Source: UMGS1002 sp045586785
Lineage (GTDB): Bacteria; Bacillota; Clostridia; Oscillospirales; CAG-272
Length of the DNA: 49,611 bases
Assembly (NCBI GenBank): GCA_045586785.1
Contig: JAZNBA010000002.1
Location: 1-49,611 of the forward strand
Direction: 5' to 3'
Shown: in pieces, positions 42,458 to 49,611 of the stretch
How the letters are laid out: every line of letters starts with the position of its first letter
Numbering within the stretch: position 1 is the first letter of the stretch
Position numbers and translations under genes: made by a program
The notes under the pieces: model-generated
The model's input: only the letters and a program-made list of their open reading frames with translations
What the model was told of the DNA's origin: nothing
Databases searched by the model: none

Positions 42458-43246
42458 ATGAGTTTTGGAAATCAAACCCAAACAAAAGAACCAAAAGCAG
42501 TAAAAAAGCCCAGAGGTACAGGTAAAAGCGTCTTTTCTTCACGTACCGTTATCGGTATTGTCTGTATCGTGCTTGCGCTGCTCATTACATTTGGCGTAGC
42601 TCCGCTTGTCAACCGCTTTTCCGACCAAAAGGTTGACATTATAAGACTCAAGGCTAACGTGGCTCGCGGACAGATTATCACCGCCGAACACCTTGAGGTC
42701 GCAAGCGTCGGAGCTCACAATCTTCCGAGCGGTATTATTAAGGACGGAAACGCTATTGTCGGAAAATATGCCGCAACCGATTTGTTTGTGGGAGATTATC
42801 TCTTTCCCGCAAAAATTTCCACTGATAATAAGAGCGCAGACGATGTGCTGCTTGGTCTTGACGGAACCAAGGTTGCAATCAGCGTTACCATCGGAAACTT
42901 CGCAGAAGGTCTTTCAAACAAGCTTGAAAACGGAGATATTGTCAGTGTAATCATATATGACAAGGATAAGTATATGTCCTATACTCCAGATGAGCTTCAG
43001 TATGTCAGAGTGATCACCGCCACCACAAGCGACGGTATTGACAAGGATGAAGCTGAAAACGGAAAATCCGCAACCGTTACGGTGTTAGTTACTCCGGAAC
43101 AGGCAGAACTGCTTGCACAATATAACAGCGTTACATCTCTTCACTTTGCTCTTGTGTACCGAGGCGACAAGGAAAAGGCAGATGCCTTTATTAAGGTTCA
43201 GGACGATTATTTGAAAAAGAATCCCATCGTCAACGAGCCTACCTAG
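42458..43246 (+). CDS. CpaB/RcpC-like SAF-domain pilus protein
   Basis: This protein has 262 residues. One membrane helix (about 28-50) is followed by an SAF domain: IIRLKANVARGQIITAEHLEVASV, then a long beta-rich part with DYLFPAKIS. CpaB/RcpC proteins assemble in the envelope part of Tad pili. Gram-positive loci have this one but not the outer-membrane secretin. An AGGAGG site precedes the ATG 16 bases after the peptidase gene. Confidence 0.85.
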   Translation: MSFGNQTQTKEPKAVKKPRGTGKSVFSSRTVIGIVCIVLALLITFGVAPLVNRFSDQKVDIIRLKANVARGQIITAEHLEVASVGAHNLPSGIIKDGNAIVGKYAATDLFVGDYLFPAKISTDNKSADDVLLGLDGTKVAISVTIGNFAEGLSNKLENGDIVSVIIYDKDKYMSYTPDELQYVRVITATTSDGIDKDEAENGKSATVTVLVTPEQAELLAQYNSVTSLHFALVYRGDKEKADAFIKVQDDYLKKNPIVNEPT

Positions 43247-43259
43247 GAGGCAGAAGCAA

Positions 43260-44000
43260 ATGAGTAAAATGATAGCAGTATGGGGCGCACCGAATTGTGG
43301 TAAGACCACGTTTTCGGTAAAACTCGCCGAAACAATTTATAGAAGTTCCGGAGGAAAAAGTGCTGTTATCGTTGTATTTGCTGATAGTCTGACGCCCACG
43401 CTTCCCGTTGTCTTTCCTAACCACAAGAGCGAAGAGGTGTTCTCTGTGGGAGCAATTCTTTCAAAACCCGATTTCTTTGCAGATGATGTCGTTTCCAATA
43501 TCGTTATGTTGAAAAACAAAATGAATCTCGGCTTTCTCGGTTATAAGGAAGGAGAAAACGTTCATTCTTATCCAACCTACACAGAAGCCAAAGCAAACTA
43601 TTTCTACGACACGTTGCTCGGCATAACCGACTATATTATCGTGGATTGTATGTCTGATCCCAACGGAAACCATCTTACGAGAGTTGCGCTTGAGCGAGCT
43701 GACAGTACGGTCAGATTGTCGGCACCGGACCTCAAATGTATCAGTTATCAGATGTCACAGCAAATGATATTTGCGGCGGCAGGGCTTATGAAGGCAGGAG
43801 ATATTCTCGTAATGAATATTCCTCGTGAAGAGCTGAATATGGCGGCACAGGACGCTAAACACCATCTTGGCAGAATTTCCGCGATACTTCCGTTCAGCCC
43901 CGCACTTGCGGAGCAATATATGGAAGGTAATTTGGTTTTGCCGCTTAAAGATAAAAGGTACACACAAGCATTGAAAGAGATTTCGGAAAGGTTGGTATAA
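43260..44000 (+). CDS. P-loop protein of the CpaE/TadZ type
   Basis: This 246-residue P-loop protein has Walker A GAPNCGKTTF (9-18) and a later YIIVDCMSDPNG Walker-B-like block. The fold resembles ParA/MinD ATPases and the TadZ proteins that place Tad pili in the cell. It is located exactly where cpaE/tadZ lies, before the TadA ATPase. It lacks the usual receiver-like N-terminus. Family membership is likely, exact role inferred. Confidence 0.78.
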   Translation: MSKMIAVWGAPNCGKTTFSVKLAETIYRSSGGKSAVIVVFADSLTPTLPVVFPNHKSEEVFSVGAILSKPDFFADDVVSNIVMLKNKMNLGFLGYKEGENVHSYPTYTEAKANYFYDTLLGITDYIIVDCMSDPNGNHLTRVALERADSTVRLSAPDLKCISYQMSQQMIFAAAGLMKAGDILVMNIPREELNMAAQDAKHHLGRISAILPFSPALAEQYMEGNLVLPLKDKRYTQALKEISERLV

Positions 44001-44003
44001 GCT

Positions 44004-45314
44004 ATGGCAGTTATCGAATTATCCTCGCTTGTACCACTGTGTCAAAGCTTCATTGCACGGAATTATTCTGCGGCGATCATTGACAAAAGCAAGACCGAGG
44101 AATTGAAGGCGTATATAGGCAAATACCTTTACGATACAAATTATTCGGTTGTTGGCTTCGATACCAAAGAGCTTGTGGAGAGACTCTTTGAAGAAATGGC
44201 GGAATATTCGATTCTGACAAAACATCTTGCCGATCCCGATATCGAGGAAATCAACATAAACGGCTGGGACGATGTGGCTCTGACACATCTTGACGGAAGA
44301 ATTGAAAAAGCAAAGGAGCATTTCTTTTCACCGACGCACGCAATCGACATCGTGAAAAAATTGCTTCAGCATTCCGGGATGATCATTGATAATGCCGCGC
44401 CTATCGCTCAAGGTCATCTTCCAAACAACACCCGTGTAACAGCACTCAAAGAACCTATTGTGGATGCTGACCGAGGAATCGCGGTATCTATTCGTATGCT
44501 TCACCCGCAGCGAGTTGACCGCGAAAGTCTGCTTCAAACAGAATCGATCACCGATGAAATGCTCTATTTTCTTGAGGTTTGCTTGCGGTACGGTGTGTCG
44601 TTTGTCGTGGCAGGAAGAACCTCGTCGGGTAAAACCACACTTCTCAACAGCTTGCTTGGCTCAATTCCTGACGGTAAGCGTATCTACACGATTGAAAGCG
44701 GTGCCCGTGAATTGTCTTTGATAAAGAGAGACGAAAACGGCAAGGTAGTCAACAACTTAGTGCATACCTTATCTCGTCCATCCGACAAGGAAGCTTATGA
44801 TATATCGCAAGAAGATCTTGTAATGGCGGCACTCCGATTTGACCCGGATATTATTTGTGTCGGTGAGATGAGAGATGCAGAGGCACATTACGCAGTGGAA
44901 GCAAGCTCGACAGACCATACTGTTGTAACCACAGTTCACGGCGGTGGCGGCAGATATGCCCATCGCAGAATCGCATTCTTGTCTCAGCGCAGATTTCCCA
45001 TAGATATGAAAATATCAATGCAGCAAGCAGCGCTCGCCTTTCCCGTAGTCGTGTTCGCCCACAAGCTCGAAGATAACAGCCGTAAGGTAATGGACATTTC
45101 AGAATGTGTAGTCCACGATGACGGTGAGCTTGAGTATCGAACCTTATACCGTTACCAGATCAACAGCAACGAGTATAAGGATGGGCGTTTCCATATCATA
45201 GGTGAATTTATCAAAGAAAATTCTCCCTCGGACTATCTCTGCACGAAGCTTTTGCGAGGCGGCATTCCACAAGAAATTCTCCATAAATTCAATGAAGGAG
45301 GAAATACAACTTGA
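44004..45314 (+). CDS. tadA: TadA/CpaF-type secretion ATPase
   Basis: TadA is the hexameric ATPase that powers assembly and retraction of Tad pili. The 436-residue protein has an N-terminal domain to about 170, Walker A GRTSSGKTTLLN (204-215), Walker B DIICVGEMRDAEA (283-295) and the His-box TTVHGGGGRYAHRR (310-323). It begins 3 bases after the TadZ-like gene and overlaps the TadB-like start by 4 bases. Confidence 0.93.
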   Translation: MAVIELSSLVPLCQSFIARNYSAAIIDKSKTEELKAYIGKYLYDTNYSVVGFDTKELVERLFEEMAEYSILTKHLADPDIEEININGWDDVALTHLDGRIEKAKEHFFSPTHAIDIVKKLLQHSGMIIDNAAPIAQGHLPNNTRVTALKEPIVDADRGIAVSIRMLHPQRVDRESLLQTESITDEMLYFLEVCLRYGVSFVVAGRTSSGKTTLLNSLLGSIPDGKRIYTIESGARELSLIKRDENGKVVNNLVHTLSRPSDKEAYDISQEDLVMAALRFDPDIICVGEMRDAEAHYAVEASSTDHTVVTTVHGGGGRYAHRRIAFLSQRRFPIDMKISMQQAALAFPVVVFAHKLEDNSRKVMDISECVVHDDGELEYRTLYRYQINSNEYKDGRFHIIGEFIKENSPSDYLCTKLLRGGIPQEILHKFNEGGNTT

Positions 45315-46237
45315 TTGCATTATATATTATTGCTTTTGTTCTGGCAGTCATCGGCATCATATTTGTTTTGAAGATTACGCCTGAGCAAATAAACAAAGAC
45401 ATTACGGATCTGTTCGGCAAAGAGGAAACGCTGAAGGATAAATCGCTGAGCGCCCGCGGCAAGAAAAAGAAAAGCAAAATCTTACTTGAGCTTGAACACC
45501 TGCACCGAGCGTTAAAGGAAACGGGAAAAGAAAAGCAGTTTTCATTTGCTTGTGCGCTGTCGGCACTTTTAATGGTTGCAGGCTGTGTAATTGCTATTGC
45601 GATTGATAATGTTTTCTTGATTCCCGTACTTGCTGTGGCATTTGCGATACTGCCGTTTGCATATCTTCACAAAGCCATTGCAATCTATGAGGAACGAGTC
45701 AAGGCCGAGCTTGAATCGGCGCTTTCTCTTATTACAAGCTCTTACATCAGAAGCGAAAATCTTGTTGCGGCAGTTGAGGATTCCATTCCTAATCTGCATC
45801 CACCGATAAAAAGTGTATTTGAAAGCTTTTTGACCGAGGCAACCGTCATTTCTCCCGATATACGTCAGGCTATTTATCACATGAAGGATAAGGTCAAGAA
45901 CGATATCTTCAAGGAATGGTGCGATGCTTTAATTGCTTGTCAGAACGACAGAGTTCTCATTGATATTCTTCACCCCATCACCAAAAAGCTGAATGAGGAG
46001 CGTGTCGTAAACAACTCGCTTCGCACAATGCTTTCCGAGGCGCGTCGAGAATATTGGATGATGGTAATGCTCGTTCTTGCAAACATCCCTATCCTTTACT
46101 GTATCAATAAGAGTTGGTACGATTCTCTGATGCACACCACCTTTGGCAAAATCGTTCTTGCCATCAGCGGCGTGGTGATTATTATAACGGCAATCCGTAT
46201 GAACAAGCTTACAAAGCCCATTGAATACAAACGCTAA
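45311..46237 (+). CDS. TadB-like pilus platform protein
   Basis: This 308-residue inner-membrane protein starts at TTG 45311, overlapping the tadA stop (TTGA), with AAGGAGG upstream. Helices lie at the N-terminus, about 80-115 and near the C-terminus (about 255-300), around a cytoplasmic T2SSF-like domain with ESALSLITSSYIRSENLVAAV. TadB with TadC forms the platform under the pilus. Confidence 0.82.
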   Translation: MIALYIIAFVLAVIGIIFVLKITPEQINKDITDLFGKEETLKDKSLSARGKKKKSKILLELEHLHRALKETGKEKQFSFACALSALLMVAGCVIAIAIDNVFLIPVLAVAFAILPFAYLHKAIAIYEERVKAELESALSLITSSYIRSENLVAAVEDSIPNLHPPIKSVFESFLTEATVISPDIRQAIYHMKDKVKNDIFKEWCDALIACQNDRVLIDILHPITKKLNEERVVNNSLRTMLSEARREYWMMVMLVLANIPILYCINKSWYDSLMHTTFGKIVLAISGVVIIITAIRMNKLTKPIEYKR

Positions 46238-46249
46238 GGAGGACTGATT

Positions 46250-47122
46250 ATGGTAATATTTCAAATTATGATTGGTCTTTTTGTTGCAATAGGCGTTGCG
46301 TTCATTTGGGCAGACGTTGTAAAGCTCCCCACGATGAAGGCATCAAAGGCGGCAAACAACCTCGGAAAAAAAGGAAACAAGAAGACAAGCACCCTTGACA
46401 TCTACCTAAAAAACATTTCGGCAAAGCTTGCTGAAAAGATAAAGCTCAACGAATACAAAAAAGACCAGCTCGCAACAGATCTTAAAACAGCGGGACTCAA
46501 TATTACTCCCGAGGCGTATGTATCGGATGCGATTGTAAAGTCCGTAGCGATAGGTCTGCTTGCCATTCCCGCGTTCTTTATTGTAAAAATTCTTGGCTTA
46601 TTTATCATTTTTGTAGCTGTTGTAATGTATTTCAGCGAAATGAAAAAGGTCAGCAAGATGATTATCAAAAAGAAACAGAAGATCGAGTATGAGCTGCCGC
46701 GTATGGTTTCTTCCATTGAAAAAACAATGAAGCACCAAAAAGGCGTTGTTTATGCTCTTGAAGCGTTCAAGGATACGACCTGTCCCGAGTTAAAGGAAGA
46801 GCTTGAGATCACAATTGCAGATATGCGTTCCGGCAGTGAATTTGATGCTCTTTCGAGACTTGAAAGCAGAGTCGGTTCGCACGATATGCTTCTTGTGACA
46901 AAAGGACTTCGCGGTGCTCTATATGGAGATGATATGTCTGTCTATTGGGCAACGATCTCTCTCCAACTATCTGCCGCGCAGCAGGAAAAGCTCAAGGAGC
47001 AAGCTATGGGAGTTCCGAGAAAGGTGCGTAAGCTTTCAATGGCGCTTTTATTCTGCTTCATACTCATATACGTAGCGGTGCTTGGTCAAGTTCTGCTTGG
47101 CTCAATGGGTACGCTATTCTGA
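46250..47122 (+). CDS. TadC-like pilus platform protein
   Basis: This 290-residue paralogue-type partner of TadB has an N-terminal helix, a basic stretch to about 90, two helices at about 98-125, a T2SSF-type cytoplasmic domain (LPRMVSSIEKTMKHQKGVVYALEAF) and a last helix near 265-285. It begins 12 bases after tadB with AAGGAGG. Confidence 0.85.
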   Translation: MVIFQIMIGLFVAIGVAFIWADVVKLPTMKASKAANNLGKKGNKKTSTLDIYLKNISAKLAEKIKLNEYKKDQLATDLKTAGLNITPEAYVSDAIVKSVAIGLLAIPAFFIVKILGLFIIFVAVVMYFSEMKKVSKMIIKKKQKIEYELPRMVSSIEKTMKHQKGVVYALEAFKDTTCPELKEELEITIADMRSGSEFDALSRLESRVGSHDMLLVTKGLRGALYGDDMSVYWATISLQLSAAQQEKLKEQAMGVPRKVRKLSMALLFCFILIYVAVLGQVLLGSMGTLF

Positions 47123-47135
47123 CGGAGGTGAGCAT

Positions 47136-47546
47136 ATGATAAAAGCACTGAAAAACAAAAAAGCTGAGGGTTATATCGATGTAGCGGTGGCGGTTCTCGT
47201 CATCGCTTTTATATTGGTTATCGTCATTAGTATTTGGTCGATGGTAACGCTCAAGCAGGATATGAACTATATGTGCAGCGAGCTTCTTGAAATTGCCACA
47301 GTCACGGTAAAAATCGGACCGGAGGTAGAGGCAAGATTTATTGAACTGTGCGCCGAGGTCGGCTTTACCCCAACGGTGGCTTTCTCGGCAAACTATTTAG
47401 AAACAGCATCAGGAAAGGTACAGCTCGGCGATGTAATTTCCTGCACCCTTTCAACCGAAATGACCTTTATGGGCTTTGGGGGCTTTGAGCTCCCGTTCGA
47501 TGTAACGGTCACTCAGTCGGGATTATCCCGAATTTATTGGAAATGA
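47136..47546 (+). CDS. TadE-like pseudopilin (DUF4320-like)
   Basis: This 136-residue protein starts at ATG 47136 with GGAGGTGA. The leader KNKKAEGYIDVAVAVLVIAF carries the same GYID motif as the three pilins, followed by one helix and an outer domain with two Cys residues. TadE proteins are pseudopilins needed for pilus assembly. It is likely cut by the operon's prepilin peptidase. Confidence 0.75.
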   Translation: MIKALKNKKAEGYIDVAVAVLVIAFILVIVISIWSMVTLKQDMNYMCSELLEIATVTVKIGPEVEARFIELCAEVGFTPTVAFSANYLETASGKVQLGDVISCTLSTEMTFMGFGGFELPFDVTVTQSGLSRIYWK

Positions 47547-47547
47547 G

Positions 47548-48030
47548 GTGGTTATTATTAACGCTCTCAGAAACAAAAAAGGATTTAGCTACATCCTTGT
47601 ATGCGTCATTATTATTTTTGTAGTAATGGTCGTATTCGTAGCTATGCAATACGCTTATGTTTATCATATCGCAGAGGAACAAAAAAATGAAACGCAGTTG
47701 AAGCTGGATGGCTTTGTCACAAGAACGGCGGTAGAACAATATGACGCGCTGAAGCAAGGTGAGGCATGGGTAGATTACGTTGACAGGAATGAGCTTGTTG
47801 ACGGAGCCTATTACTTGCTCGGCTTTCCAACGATCATTACCTTGGAATACAGAGAGCCGGTTGCCGTTGCAGGCAAATATTATATGTCAAGACCGACTAT
47901 ATATGCCCTTGCGGGAGATGCCTTTGGTGTCTACGTTCAGTATGAGATCGAAATACCGTATGAGCTGTTCGGACGTGAGTTTTCTGTTGTTGTTCCCATC
48001 GAAATGGTAAGCAGATATGTAGTCAAATAA
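47548..48030 (+). CDS. Second TadE/TadF-like pseudopilin
   Basis: This 160-residue protein has a basic leader RNKKGFSYILVCVIIIF with one helix (about 14-35) and an outer domain rich in Tyr and Glu. The KKG-F motif recalls the GYID cleavage site. GTG 47548 is the annotated start but it lies inside its own GAGGTGG site. An ATT at 47554 would be better spaced, so the exact start is open. Probably a minor pseudopilin. Confidence 0.68.
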   Translation: MVIINALRNKKGFSYILVCVIIIFVVMVVFVAMQYAYVYHIAEEQKNETQLKLDGFVTRTAVEQYDALKQGEAWVDYVDRNELVDGAYYLLGFPTIITLEYREPVAVAGKYYMSRPTIYALAGDAFGVYVQYEIEIPYELFGREFSVVVPIEMVSRYVVK

Positions 48031-48040
48031 AGGAGGAAAT

Positions 48041-48373
48041 ATGAGTAGAACGCAAAAAATCATTTTCTGTGTTGTGGGTTTGCTCGGTGCCGTTGCCATT
48101 ATAATCGGCGGCATAGTTTTATCGTCGGATGATGATAAAACTCCCGATGAAACCGATCCCCCTGCAATTTCAGATACAAACGACGAGACAAGCACTCCCG
48201 TTGTTCCAGATATCAGACCAAATACCAATGACGACAAAGAACAGCACCAAGACAGTCCCGGTGAGGTTCATATCGACATTGAAGAAAAGAACGAAGAATC
48301 TACAAGGAATGAGGATCCCGCCGTTGAAGGTGAGGTAGTAATCATTCCGGGAGTTAAGGAGGATGGCGAATGA
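48041..48373 (+). CDS. Small anchored acidic protein
   Basis: This 110-residue protein has one N-terminal helix (about 7-28) and a long acidic, Asp/Glu/Thr/Pro-rich outer tail, with VIIPGVKEDGE at the end. No known domain is certain; it resembles DUF6550-type proteins seen in such ICE pilus operons. It overlaps the next gene by ATGA, so it is likely translated together with the large repeat protein. Confidence 0.6.
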   Translation: MSRTQKIIFCVVGLLGAVAIIIGGIVLSSDDDKTPDETDPPAISDTNDETSTPVVPDIRPNTNDDKEQHQDSPGEVHIDIEEKNEESTRNEDPAVEGEVVIIPGVKEDGE

Positions 48374-49611
48374 GAAAACATTTTTCTAAGATAATAGCGA
48401 TGCTTTTGGTTGTCATAACCTTGGTGTCGCTTTGTGTTGTACCTGCGGCGGCTGCGGGCAGTTATCCTATGAACTGTTCCATCTATTACAAGGATGAAAG
48501 CGGAAAAACGGTAGCCACAACCAAAACATTTTCGATGAACGCGGCAGACACCACCGCACAGCAGACAAAGTATTATTCACCGTCCGTTTCGGGATATGCA
48601 CTCAAGTACAGTAGCAACTCTTATGTAACCTACGCGATGATGGATAAGAGCTTTCCCGCGTCACATTATGTGCGCCAAGGTTCTGCGACATATACCGTGT
48701 ATTATGTGAAAACCGCAAGCTCTACGATCACTTATCAGTATGAGGATAGAAGCGGTACGGCTGCTCCCACAAAGACAGTAACGGGTAAGGAAGGTGCAAG
48801 TTTCACAGTAACCTCACCTACTGTAACGGGATATACTCCTAACCGTTCTTCCGTTTCGGGAACTTACGGTGACGGCAATCATAGCGTTTACTATTATGAG
48901 AAAACCTACACAATATCGTACAACGCAAACGGAGGCAGCGGTGCACCGAGTTCTCAGACAAAATGGCACACGAGCAACCTTACCCTGTCTTCAACAAAAC
49001 CTACACGAACGGGATATGATTTTCAAGGATGGTCAACCTCAAGCTCCGCTACGAGCGCGTCATACAGCGCAGGAGGTTCTTTTTCAAGAAACGCCAATAC
49101 AACCTTGTATGCCGTGTGGAAGGCAAAAACATATACCGTTTCGTATAACGCTAATGGCGGAAGCGGTGCACCGAGTTCTCAAACAAAAACTTATGGCGTA
49201 AATCTTACGCTTTCATCTACAAGACCTACCCGAAGCGGCTACACCTTTGAGGGTTGGGGAACGTCGAGCTCCTCTACAAGTGCTTCTTATCAGCCGGGTG
49301 GTAGCTATACAAGCAATTCCAGCCGCACGCTATACGCAATATGGGAGAGCAACGCACCTACCACTTATACCGTTTCGTATAACGCAAACGGCGGTAGCGG
49401 CGCGCCCGCAAGCCAGACAAAGACTCACGGAGTAACACTGACACTCTCCTCCACAAAGCCGACAAGAAGCGGATATACCTTCCTCGGTTGGTCAACCTCA
49501 AGTTCTGCCACAAGCGCATCGTATAGTGCGGGTGGTTCTTATTCTACCAACGCATCTTGCACGATGTATGCCGTATGGTCTTGTAGCCATTCATCTACTT
49601 CACAGCACTAT
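48370..49611 (+). CDS. Secreted surface protein with MucBP-like and InlB-type repeats (partial)
   Basis: This gene overlaps the previous stop (ATGA) and is cut by the window end after 414 codons. A signal peptide (MRKHFSKIIAMLLVVITLV to VPAAAA) is followed by two beta-rich units resembling MucBP (IYYKDESGKTV and YQYEDRSGTAAP). Then come three copies of the InlB B-repeat of about 75 residues (SYNANGGSG, then GYxFxGWSTS, then LYAVW). Such proteins are adhesins. At the end of a pilus operon it may be the tip or recipient-contact protein. The wall anchor, if any, lies beyond the window. Confidence 0.85.
   Translation, partial: MRKHFSKIIAMLLVVITLVSLCVVPAAAAGSYPMNCSIYYKDESGKTVATTKTFSMNAADTTAQQTKYYSPSVSGYALKYSSNSYVTYAMMDKSFPASHYVRQGSATYTVYYVKTASSTITYQYEDRSGTAAPTKTVTGKEGASFTVTSPTVTGYTPNRSSVSGTYGDGNHSVYYYEKTYTISYNANGGSGAPSSQTKWHTSNLTLSSTKPTRTGYDFQGWSTSSSATSASYSAGGSFSRNANTTLYAVWKAKTYTVSYNANGGSGAPSSQTKTYGVNLTLSSTRPTRSGYTFEGWGTSSSSTSASYQPGGSYTSNSSRTLYAIWESNAPTTYTVSYNANGGSGAPASQTKTHGVTLTLSSTKPTRSGYTFLGWSTSSSATSASYSAGGSYSTNASCTMYAVWSCSHSSTSQHY
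48904..49584 (+). repeat. Three tandem InlB-type repeat units
   Basis: The DNA repeats with a period of 225 then 234 bases (starts of the conserved TCGTA(C/T)AACGC at 48916, 49141 and 49375). Similarity is high at DNA level, so copy number may vary by recombination. Confidence 0.8.

Larger units (their letters stand above)
27333..49611 (+). mobile_element. Left part of an integrative conjugative element (ICE) with a defence cargo
   Basis: From about 27333 to the window end I see genes typical of clostridial ICEs: an initiator-like gene, a 164-residue conserved ICE protein, VirB2- and VirB6-like transfer genes and a Tad-like pilus operon. Between them is an AT-rich cargo block with RADAR and a metallopeptidase module. 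Housekeeping genes stop at the boundary. The right end, integrase, relaxase, VirB4 and VirD4 are not in the window, so completeness and exact ends are unknown. The left boundary is inferred from the broken MKLGIV reading frame. Confidence 0.8.

Noticed and set aside
48904..49584. CRISPR-like periodic repeat
   Set aside because: The period of 225-234 bases is in frame and encodes InlB-type protein repeats. No CRISPR arrays, tRNA or rRNA genes were seen anywhere in the window.

Overview
The window looks like the chromosome of a spore-forming clostridial Firmicute, with an integrative conjugative element (ICE) covering roughly its right 45 percent. The host assignment rests on a gpr-spoIIP sporulation pair, DUF896 and DUF1294 small proteins, consensus sigma-A promoters, GGAGG ribosome sites, a GlnRS beside a GluRS, and palindromic intergenic repeats of a kind I associate with gut Clostridia. 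Species cannot be named from the sequence.

Positions 1-8311 are mostly minus-strand host genes. They are purN, a MarR-controlled heterodimeric ABC exporter (the regulator has a consensus promoter with a palindromic operator at +1), asnA, spoIIP and gpr. Positions 8312-12361 hold two plus-strand lipoprotein solute-binding proteins (family 5 and family 1 types), each with its own promoter. Positions 12500-20910 form a long plus-strand housekeeping run: an MBL-fold hydrolase, gltX, glnS, DUF1294, DUF896, tsaE, tsaB, rpiB, ispD, ispF and rpe. Three kinds of palindromic repeat surround a NUDIX gene at 20928-21742. Positions 21818-27144 are a minus-strand operon: an OmpR-type response regulator, its histidine kinase, an HtrA protease, two tandem MgtC proteins and a small frameshifted gene.

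At about 27333 the sequence changes character. A promoter and ribosome site lead into an ATG that encodes MKLGIV, the usual first residues of clostridial YchF. The reading then passes into AT-rich unrelated DNA, so the ICE probably sits inside the start of ychF. The ICE left end carries 11-bp direct repeats, a strong hairpin, an initiator-like gene interrupted by an in-frame TGA, and a conserved 164-residue ICE protein.

An AT-rich cargo block follows (about 29183-37625). It holds rdrA and rdrB, a RADAR anti-phage system (ATPase plus divergent adenosine deaminase). Convergent to them, behind a consensus promoter, are a 75-residue arginine-tailed protein and a 638-residue protein with an HEFFH zinc-protease motif. 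I do not recognise these last two genes from known RADAR loci, and they are the best candidate here for something undescribed.

From 37867 to the window end runs one long ICE operon with a promoter, an operator-like repeat and a terminator/attenuator in its leader. It starts with VirB2-like and VirB6-like conjugation genes and two ICE proteins. It continues with three small pilin-like proteins and a Tad/Flp-type assembly set: prepilin peptidase, CpaB, TadZ-like, TadA, TadB, TadC and TadE-like proteins. It ends in a surface protein with InlB-type repeats that runs off the window. No integrase, relaxase, VirD4 or VirB4 is visible; they would lie beyond 49611.
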